Origin: Kiritimatiellia bacterium
Lineage (GTDB): Bacteria > Verrucomicrobiota > Kiritimatiellia > JAAZAB01
Length of the DNA: 6,477 bases
Direction of reading: 5' to 3'
NCBI GenBank assembly: GCA_018400335.1
Contig: JAGYMT010000108.1
Span: 1 to 6,477, forward strand
Each line of letters begins with the position of its first letter. The first letter of the stretch is position 1. The notes below the pieces were generated by a model, which did not search any database, was not told the DNA's origin, and saw only the letters and a program-made list of their open reading frames with translations. This document shows, in pieces, positions 1 to 6,100 of the stretch. A program made the position numbers and the translations under genes.

Positions 1-728
1 TCCTTGCCTTTTGCCTTGCCCTTGCCTTTTTCCTCGGCCTTCTCCGCATCGGCAGGCGTCTTGGCGGCATCGCCCTCCTTCTTTTCGCCCTCGCCTTCGG
101 CAGGCGCCGCGCCCTCGGCAGGCGCCTCGCCCTCCGCGGGTTTGACCTCTTCCTCGGCCTTCGGCATGTGGACGGCGGCGATCACGGTGTCGCCCGGGGA
201 AAGTATCGTCAGCTTGGGGTCGGGGGGTATGTCGCGCACGAACAGGCGCCCGTCAATGTCGAGGGCTGAGATGTCGAGAAGGAATTCCCTGATGATGTCC
301 ATGGGAAGACATTCCACCTCGACCGAGCGGGCCTGATGTTCGAGAATTCCGCCGTTCTGAGTCACGCCCACGGGATCGCCCACGAGACGGGTGGCCACCA
401 TCACACGCAGCTTGCGGGTCATGGATATCTTAAGGAAATCGGCGTGAAGAGCGTGATCGGTGACCGGATCGCGCTGAAGCGCCTTGATGAGCACGTTGTC
501 TATAATCTCGCCGCCCACGGACAGGTTCAAGATGATGTTCTCGCCGCTGTGGCGCCGGATCACCATCTCGAGTTCATGCTGGTTGATGCTGAACGACATG
601 GGCTTGATGTCGGGGCCGTAGACTATGCAGGGAATCATTCCGCTGTGCCGGATCCGCCTGGAGCGGCGTGTCCCCGTTTCTTCCCTTTTTTCCACTGCCA
701 GTTGTAATGTCTCTATCTGCGTTGCCAT
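1..728 (-). CDS. rplY: 50S ribosomal protein L25 (TL5/Ctc family), 3' end cut by window edge
   Basis: This gene encodes the large-subunit protein that binds 5S rRNA, in the long two-domain form known as TL5 or Ctc. I translated 242 codons from the ATG at 726-728 with no stop, so the C-terminus lies beyond the left edge. Residues 15-38 (REETG, then an Arg-rich stretch, then GMIPCIVYG) match the start of the L25 beta-barrel. The region around HALHADFLKI is the typical end of that domain. Residues about 100-188 form the TL5 C-terminal beta domain (VATRLVGDPVGV, then VECLP and PPDPKLTILSPGDTVIAAV). From about residue 190 the chain becomes a low-complexity Glu/Ala/Pro/Gly/Lys tail with repeated PAEG units, ending in a run of KGK. 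The gene lies 24 nt downstream of prs with its own ribosome binding site and is probably cotranscribed. The family assignment is firm; only the tail length is unknown. Confidence 0.95.
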   Translation of the reverse strand, partial: MATQIETLQLAVEKREETGTRRSRRIRHSGMIPCIVYGPDIKPMSFSINQHELEMVIRRHSGENIILNLSVGGEIIDNVLIKALQRDPVTDHALHADFLKISMTRKLRVMVATRLVGDPVGVTQNGGILEHQARSVEVECLPMDIIREFLLDISALDIDGRLFVRDIPPDPKLTILSPGDTVIAAVHMPKAEEEVKPAEGEAPAEGAAPAEGEGEKKEGDAAKTPADAEKAEEKGKGKAKGK

Positions 729-736
729 TTACTATT

Positions 737-741
737 TCCTT
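737..741 (-). promoter_or_regulatory. Ribosome binding site of rplY
   Basis: On the minus strand the sequence AAGGA is followed by an 8-nt AT-rich spacer and the ATG at 728. It lies in the 24-nt gap after the prs stop codon. It supports the chosen L25 start and translation from a shared prs-rplY transcript. Confidence 0.75.
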
Positions 742-752
742 TTCCCTTGTTT

Positions 753-1682
753 CTATATGCTGAATAGCGAAGATACCGATTGGTTGTTGTGGATGCGGCG
801 GATGGCTTCGGCCAGAAGCTTGGCCACGCTGAGCGTCTTGATCGGGGACTCAGCCATGAAAGAAGGCATGGGAATCGTGTCGGTAATAACGATTTCCTTG
901 ATAGGCGAGTTTCTGAATTTCTCCGCTGACTCCGGGACGAACGCCGCGTGGGTTGCCGCCGCAAATACTTCGCGAGCGCCGGACTCCATGAGTATCCTTG
1001 CGGCGCCGCAGAGCGTTCCGCCGGTCGTTATTAGATCATCAATCAAAATCGCCGTACGGCCTTTCACGTCTCCCACCACGCCGTGCGACACCACTTCCCT
1101 CGGCCCCTTTCTCTGCTTTGATACGATAGCAAGCTCGGAGTTGAGCATCTGCGAATACGCATATGCCATCTTCATTCCGCCGGCATCCGGAGACACCACC
1201 ACCACGTCCTTGAAATTCTGCTGCCTCAGGTGGTTCACGAAAACGGGCGCGGCATAGAGGTGGTCCACGGGAATGTCGAAGAAGCCCTGTATCTGCTGAG
1301 CATGCAGATCCATCGTCAGGAGCCGGTCCGCGCCTGCCGCCACCAGCAGGTTTGCCACGAGTTTCGCCGAAATAGGAACGCGAGGACGGTCCTTCCTGTC
1401 CTGTCTGGCATAGCCGTAGTAGGGGATCACCGCCGTGATGCGCGCCGCGGAAGCCCTCCGCATTGCGTCTATCACGATCAGCAGCTCCATTATGTTTTCG
1501 TTGGGAGGGCTGCAGGTGGACTGGACGATGAAGACGTCTTTTCCCCTGATATTGTCAATTATCTGCACCGATGTCTCCCCGTCCGGAAAACGAGTGATGC
1601 AGATGTCGCCCACGGGAATGTCGAGGTTCCCTGCGATATCATTGACCAGTTTAGGATTGGAACTTCCGCCGAAAACTTTCAA
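753..1682 (-). CDS. prs: Ribose-phosphate pyrophosphokinase (PRPP synthase, class I)
   Basis: This enzyme transfers pyrophosphate from ATP to ribose 5-phosphate, giving PRPP for purine, pyrimidine, histidine, tryptophan and NAD synthesis in the cytoplasm. The 309-residue length is normal for the family. Visible motifs are FPDGE at residues 32-36, the ATP-binding stretch YYGYARQDRK at 88-97, the PRPP-synthase signature DLHAQQIQGFFDIPVD at 125-140, SPDAGG at 164-169, and the ribose-phosphate loop DDLITTGGT at 215-223. The flexible catalytic loop reads SKQRKG (188-193) where KRR is usual; the Lys and the second Arg expected to act in catalysis (K189, R191) are kept. The start is a TTG, chosen because it gives the standard MKVFGG beginning, an in-frame TAA lies 12 nt upstream, and AAGGAG sits 8 nt before it. 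The gene lies between tRNA-Gln and rplY, an order seen in many bacteria. Stop is TAG. Confidence 0.97.
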   Translation of the reverse strand: MKVFGGSSNPKLVNDIAGNLDIPVGDICITRFPDGETSVQIIDNIRGKDVFIVQSTCSPPNENIMELLIVIDAMRRASAARITAVIPYYGYARQDRKDRPRVPISAKLVANLLVAAGADRLLTMDLHAQQIQGFFDIPVDHLYAAPVFVNHLRQQNFKDVVVVSPDAGGMKMAYAYSQMLNSELAIVSKQRKGPREVVSHGVVGDVKGRTAILIDDLITTGGTLCGAARILMESGAREVFAAATHAAFVPESAEKFRNSPIKEIVITDTIPMPSFMAESPIKTLSVAKLLAEAIRRIHNNQSVSSLFSI

Positions 1683-1690
1683 AACCCATA

Positions 1691-1696
1691 CTCCTT
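1691..1696 (-). promoter_or_regulatory. Ribosome binding site deciding the TTG start of prs
   Basis: AAGGAG on the minus strand is 8 nt from the TTG at 1680-1682. An ATG at 1687-1689 is only 1 nt from the same AAGGAG and out of frame with prs; it opens a 12-codon frame that ends at a TAA at 1651-1653. Spacing and protein homology both favour TTG. The site begins about 15 nt after the tRNA-Gln 3' end. Confidence 0.8.
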
Positions 1697-1712
1697 ATCA
1701 TTTCCAGCCGGG

Positions 1713-1783
1713 CTGCCCGACCAGGACTTGAACCTGGACTCTGGCCTCCAAAGGGCCGTGTGCTGCCATTACACCATCGGGCA
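1713..1783 (-). tRNA. tRNA-Gln (anticodon UUG)
   Basis: Read on the minus strand, the 71-nt body folds as a cloverleaf. The acceptor stem is TGCCCGA paired with TCGGGCA. The D arm has stem GTGT/AGCAC-type pairing and a loop containing GGC. The anticodon stem GGCC/GGCC closes a 7-nt loop CTTTGGA with anticodon TTG. There is a 4-nt variable loop, and the T arm is CCAGG, TTCAAGT, CCTGG. The outermost anticodon-stem pair is a C-A mismatch. The discriminator base is G, as expected for glutamine. The genome continues with CCC, so the final A of CCA is not encoded and a CCA-adding enzyme would be needed. It decodes CAA, and possibly CAG by wobble. It sits between ispE and prs, with no convincing promoter of its own, and is probably cut out of a common transcript. 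Confidence 0.95.
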
Positions 1784-1870
1784 GTTATCCGCGCTCTTCT
1801 TAACAGCAGATTTCCCGCCCGCCGAGTTTCCACTGCATTTTTTCCTTATGGTCGCTCGCAAACAACACGA

Positions 1871-1888
1871 AACGGATCAGAATCCGTT
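1871..1888 (-). terminator. Short hairpin after ispE, possible weak terminator or 3'-end stabiliser
   Basis: A perfect 7-bp inverted repeat (AACGGAT ... ATCCGTT) with a 4-nt loop begins 26 nt past the ispE stop. In the minus direction it is followed by a T-rich but interrupted stretch (TCGTGTTGTTTG), not a clean U run. It could partly terminate ispE transcription, or simply protect or mark the mRNA end before the tRNA. As the genes downstream seem to lack their own promoter, full termination is unlikely. Confidence 0.3.
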
Positions 1889-1914
1889 AAGGCCAGAGAT
1901 CAGGAAAACATACA

Positions 1915-2826
1915 TTATTGCGGATTGACTGCAACAAGGCAAGTCCAAACAGGACAGGAAATAACCTTCCTGACACGCGATTCAATCTCCAAGCCGTGTT
2001 CCTCGTTCCTGGCAAGGGCCATTATCGTGGCCCCGGAACCGGACAACAATACACCGTTCGCGCCCGACTGTTCAAGTTCATCGTTTATAATTTTAAGGAG
2101 CGGGTACTTTTTGTAAGCCGTCTCCTGTAGGCTGTTGAACAACCCCTTCGCGATCTCTTCGACGCACCCGTTCCTCAAGCCTGATACAATGTTGTGAAAT
2201 CTATCCGAGCGGCGGGAAGAAGTCAAGTCCGTTTTATGACGAGAGTAGATGTCCCCGGTTGATATTCCTATCCCGGGGTTGACCAGGAGCAGCCTCCACC
2301 GGCTCTCCTCCGACGCGGATAGCGGGGCCACCTTTTCGCCCCGCCCCTCCATGCAGACCGTTCCGCCGTGCACCATTGCCGGAATATCGCAGCCGAGTTG
2401 CCCGCCGAGCTTCATAAGCGCTTCCCTGGAAAGACCGGTCCGCCACGCGGCATTGAGCGCGTTCAGCGCCGCGGCGGCATCGGCGCTGCCCCCTCCAAGG
2501 CCGCCCGCCACCGGGATGTTCTTCTTTATCCGGAAGCGCGCGCCTCCCGGATGCTTCGTCGTCTCCTTCAGTAATCGCGCGGCCCGCGTGGCGAGATTGT
2601 CGTCCGAGGCGGGCATGGCTGCCGGCCAGGGTATCCCGTCCAGTCGTATGCCGTCTTCATCAATAAGCGTTTCTATATCCGGGGATTCCGGAACATCCAA
2701 ATGGACGGTGTCGAACAGCGAAACGGGCGCGAGAACGCTTCGTATCTCGTGGTACCCGTCGTCCCGCTTCCCGATCACCTCCAGGAACAGGTTGACTTTT
2801 GCCGGCGCTTTCGCCTGAATTTGCAT
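1915..2826 (-). CDS. ispE: 4-diphosphocytidyl-2-C-methyl-D-erythritol kinase
   Basis: This GHMP-family kinase phosphorylates the 2-hydroxyl of CDP-methylerythritol with ATP, the fourth step of the MEP route to IPP and DMAPP. The protein has 303 residues, slightly longer than usual. Motifs: APAKVNLFLEV at 7-17 with the conserved Lys10, KRDDGYHE at 20-27, the ATP-binding glycine-rich loop PVAGGLGGGSADAAAAL at 105-121, the catalytic Asp147 in LGCDIP, and the C-terminal GHMP motif GVLLSGSGAT at 258-267. I chose the ATG at 2824-2826 over an in-frame TTG at 2839-2841 because the TTG overlaps the ribosome binding site, while the ATG has GAGGAG 7 nt upstream and gives the family's normal N-terminus. 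It is the first gene of the ispE, tRNA-Gln, prs, rplY unit and has a good promoter just upstream. Stop is TAA. Confidence 0.97.
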   Translation of the reverse strand: MQIQAKAPAKVNLFLEVIGKRDDGYHEIRSVLAPVSLFDTVHLDVPESPDIETLIDEDGIRLDGIPWPAAMPASDDNLATRAARLLKETTKHPGGARFRIKKNIPVAGGLGGGSADAAAALNALNAAWRTGLSREALMKLGGQLGCDIPAMVHGGTVCMEGRGEKVAPLSASEESRWRLLLVNPGIGISTGDIYSRHKTDLTSSRRSDRFHNIVSGLRNGCVEEIAKGLFNSLQETAYKKYPLLKIINDELEQSGANGVLLSGSGATIMALARNEEHGLEIESRVRKVISCPVWTCLVAVNPQ

Positions 2827-2833
2827 AGAGCGG

Positions 2834-2839
2834 CTCCTC
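2834..2839 (-). promoter_or_regulatory. Ribosome binding site of ispE
   Basis: GAGGAG on the minus strand lies 7 nt before the ATG at 2826. It overlaps the alternative TTG codon at 2839-2841, which argues against that longer start. Confidence 0.8.
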
Positions 2840-2852
2840 AAAACGATCGGGC

Positions 2853-2881
2853 TTTATCTATGATGGCGCCGCAAATGTCAA
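2853..2881 (-). promoter_or_regulatory. Sigma70-type promoter of the ispE unit
   Basis: On the minus strand, a perfect -35 box TTGACA (2876-2881), a 17-bp spacer and a -10 box GATAAA (2853-2858, four of six consensus positions) lie directly upstream of ispE. The predicted start of transcription, near 2846, leaves a leader of about 20 nt that contains the ispE ribosome binding site. This probably drives ispE, tRNA-Gln, prs and rplY together. It is a motif match by eye, without experimental support. Confidence 0.65.
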
Positions 2882-2936
2882 ACCCGAATTCGCGGATTGT
2901 CCAATTTGGCTTTCGCCGAAATCTCCATCATGTTGG

Positions 2937-2975
2937 TTTTTTTTGGTTGACATTTTCAAAAATGAGGATAAGAAT
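2937..2975 (+). promoter_or_regulatory. Candidate sigma70-type promoter of the surface-protein gene
   Basis: On the plus strand there is a run of eight T (2937-2944) placed like an UP element. It is followed by a perfect -35 box TTGACA (2947-2952), a 17-bp spacer and a -10-like AAGAAT (2970-2975, four of six consensus positions). A second AT-rich piece, TATATAAAG, follows at once. The whole stretch is clearly more AT-rich than its surroundings. It lies back to back with the ispE promoter, about 65 bp between the two -35 boxes. The leader to the start codon would be about 100-120 nt. Confidence 0.5.
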
Positions 2976-3067
2976 ATATAAAGAATTAGATGTACTGGCT
3001 TCCGGCGTGGGTGTATGCGGCTTTGGAGCAGCGGCCGGGCCGGATGATCTCGGTTTTTCGCGGAGAG

Positions 3068-3073
3068 GGAGGA
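3068..3073 (+). promoter_or_regulatory. Ribosome-binding-like GGAGGA near the start of the surface-protein gene
   Basis: GGAGGA is the strongest Shine-Dalgarno match in the leader. It is 8 nt from an in-frame GTG at 3082, but 29 nt from the ATG at 3103. A second, weaker GGGAG at 3084-3088 is 5 nt from an in-frame GTG at 3094 and 14 nt from the ATG. The ribosome binding sites therefore leave the start open among 3082, 3094 and 3103. Confidence 0.45.
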
Positions 3074-3102
3074 AACCTTGTGTGGGAGAGCAAGTGAATA
3101 AA

Positions 3103-6100
3103 ATGAAGCTCATTCTCGCATTTGTCGTCATGGGGTTCGGTCTCCATGCGCCCGGGCTTCTCGCCCAGTCTTCCACCAATCTTCCTTACGAGGATGATTT
3201 TGAGTCATACGCGGAGGGCACGCGTCTGGTTGACGGGACTAACGGCTGGTTCGCCGATTCCACCGATGCCGTTGTGCAGACCAATACCGTCTACAGCGGC
3301 ACGAATGCCGGCATGGTTCCTATTGACGTGGTGTTGTCCAACAGGTTTGAGAATCTGCCCGGGTCTAACGTGTGGCTGACAATGCAGCTGCTGCCGGTTC
3401 TGTACGATTCGGAAGACACCCCTCAGGTGCCCACCAACCTCGCCGCCATGTTGTTCGTTAAAAGCAATGGACTTTACGTGGTCCACAATGCTCTTGCCCC
3501 TGTGACTGATTGGGTGACCATAACTAACGATGTGACGGATAATCCCGCGACGCCTGTTTCCAATAACTGGGTGCGCCTCGATCTCTATCAGAATTATACC
3601 ACCAAGAAGTGGACGCTTTTTGCCGACTTCATCCTGCTAAAGGAGGATATCCTTTTCGTCAGCGATGCAATCACGAGCTTCTCGGGTTTCGACCTGTACA
3701 ACGGGAGCGGCGCCACGACGTTTCTCGATAATGTGGCCGCAAGTTACAGCAATCCGCCCGCGCTCGGCGCCGACGGCGGTAATTGGCTGCCCACTCTTAA
3801 CGTTGGACCCACAAATTTCGTTCGAACCATCCCCCAGGGCCAGAACGCGACCGCCCAGACCTCGCTGGTATCGAACACGGGCGGCTACTATGATTTTGCG
3901 TACACGAATTCCATCATATATGACGAGCCCGAGTTCGGGCAGTGGATTTCCCTGGGCGCAACATCAGGGACAAACGTCGGCGACATCGTGATCAACTTCA
4001 GCACTTCCAACCTGCAGGCCCGCAGCGCGGCTTACACCGCCACCATTCGCGTTGACGCGCAGGACACCCGCTTTGGGTTCACCGTGAAGGATTCCGGCCA
4101 GACGATCAGGGTTTCGGTGAACGTGAGGGCAGGGATAGAGCTTGCGGTCTCTCCCGCTGTGCTCGATCAGGTGGTGGATAAGGGCAATAACCCCACGAAT
4201 CAGGCGTTCCTGGTTTGGAACGACAGTCTGCCGCCCAAGGCTTTTATGGATTTCTTGATAGAGGAGTCAATAGCATGGCTTTCCCTGAGTAAGTACAGCG
4301 GCGTGAGCACGGGCGAGCAGCATTCCATAGGCGTCATGTTCGAGGATATGTCGGGGTTCGACGGGGGGACTAATACCGGCACCATCACCGTGCGCGGATG
4401 GGGCGACACGGGCGAGGGCGAAGGCGTAGTTACCCAGACCCAGTTTCTGACCGTTTCAGTAGTGATCTCGTCGCCGGAACCGCCGACCGGCGTGACTGCA
4501 AGCGACGGGACCGATACTGAGCAGGTTGTGGTAGGCTGGAATGCCGCGCAGGGCGCCGCGCGTTACGAGGTGCGGCGTCACACGACGTTCGACAGATCCT
4601 ATGCCCTGAAGATCGCCGAGGTGACGACCACAAGCTTCGACGACAATTCAGCTTCGCCAGGACTGCTATATTATTACTGGATCCATTCCGTGAGCGCGTT
4701 CGGTGTCGTGGGGAACGCAAGTGAGTTCGATTCCGGCTATCGCGGTCTTGCGGCCCCCGGCGGCTTGTTCGCCAGTGCCGGAACCTATACGAATAAGGTT
4801 CGGACGACATGGTCGGCTTCTTCCGGCGCCGACAGCTACGAACTCCACAGGGGCGTCGAGGGGCAGTCTCTGACCAACGTGTTCCATGCTGATGGTCTTT
4901 CCTATGACGATACACAGGTCATTCCGGGCATTGTCTACACCTATAAGGTGAAGGCGAAGAACAGCCGCTACTCAAGTGCGCTGAGCCAGCCCGATGACGG
5001 GTTTATTCTTTCCCCGCCGTCGAGCGTGACTGCTACGGAAGGAACGCAGGTGAGCAAGATTGAGGTGAGCTGGCCGGCCGCGAACTCGGCCACCGCCTAC
5101 GAGGTGTGGAGAAGCGAGATCAATCTAAAAAGCCGCGCATCCTTGGTCGTCAGCACGGTTGATACCTCGATCACCGATACGAGCGTCGAGGCCGGTAAGG
5201 TCTATTACTACTGGGTCAAGACTAAGAACTCGACCGCGACGAGCGCGTTCTCCTCTTCGGGCAGCGGCTACGCGGCGTCCGGCGGCGTGGATCTCTCCGT
5301 GTGGGGGCTCGTGGTCCAGCCGAATACGATAGCCACCGGCGCCTCGCCTTCCGTGGTATCCTTCCGGCTGGGCAACGAGGGAACGCTTCCTATGGAAGGA
5401 TCGAACAGTTATGTAGGTATGATCTTCTACGCTTCGCTTTCGCCGCTGCTTGGAAACGACGCTGCGGTGATCGGCCAGACGAGCCAGGCTCTGGAGATTC
5501 CCGCCGGGGAGGATACCGTTGTTACCGTGGCGGGTTCCACAATCACGATGCCATCCGACGAGGGTGATTACTACGTGTTCGTCTACGTTGCACCGACGTT
5601 CCCCTCAACCCTCGTGGAGAGCAATCAGCAGAATAACACCGCCATGCGCGAGGAGCCCATCCACGTGGATACGGAAGGCGCGCCGCCGAGCCGCGGGATC
5701 AATGACTACAGCGGCGACGGCATCTCAGACCTCGTGGTCGTCGCCAATGGCGCCTGGTACGTGCGATCGGTGGATGGCAGGGCGATTGCCGTGAACGTGC
5801 AGTGGGGCGGGGCCGGGTTCACCCCGGTAAGCGGCGACTTTGACGGAGACGGCATCGCCGACTTCGCCGTGTACGGCGGAGGGATGTGGTTCGCCCGGGA
5901 TATGTCCGGTAACAATGTTCTCTGGGCCGAGACATGGGGCGGCAGCGGGTTCGTTCCGGTCTACGGAGTTTTCAGTTCGCCTGATGCCCTGACTGCCGAT
6001 CTCGCGGTCTTCGACGAGCAGAGCGGGGCGTGGTACGTGCGCACCGCCGGATGGGATGTTATATTGTGGGATACCTATTTCGGGCAGGCCGGCTTCGTGC

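Noticed and set aside
625..1257. Plus-strand open frame of 210 codons overlapping prs and rplY
   Set aside because: It lies antisense to PRPP synthase, whose motifs are unambiguous, and resembles no known protein.
1800..1838. Twelve-codon frame (starting MQWKLGG) between ispE and the tRNA, preceded by AAGGA
   Set aside because: The spacing from AAGGA is short, at 4 nt. The frame is too short to judge and shows no attenuator features such as a run of one amino acid codon. It may be chance; conservation in relatives would be needed.
1784..1914. Possible separate promoter for tRNA-Gln
   Set aside because: TGTTAA about 20 nt before the tRNA is -10-like, but no -35 box stands at a suitable distance, so I could not support it.
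2249..2818. Plus-strand open frame of 189 codons opposite ispE
   Set aside because: It is Ser/Pro/Arg-rich in the way expected of the complement of a GC-rich gene, and ispE is certain on the other strand.
2878..2931. Seventeen-codon frame (starting MMEISAKAK) upstream of ispE
   Set aside because: It has no ribosome binding site, and it lies upstream of the predicted ispE transcription start, with its stop overlapping the -35 box.
2827..3102. Riboswitch, CRISPR, insertion sequence or attachment site in the intergenic region
   Set aside because: I found no known riboswitch core, spaced direct repeats, terminal inverted repeats or transposase fragments here or elsewhere in the window. The tRNA shows no duplicated 3' end that would mark an integrated element.
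4430..4915. Minus-strand open frame of 161 codons rich in Arg and Ser
   Set aside because: It is opposite the FN3 region of the surface protein. Its composition is typical of a shadow frame in GC-rich DNA.
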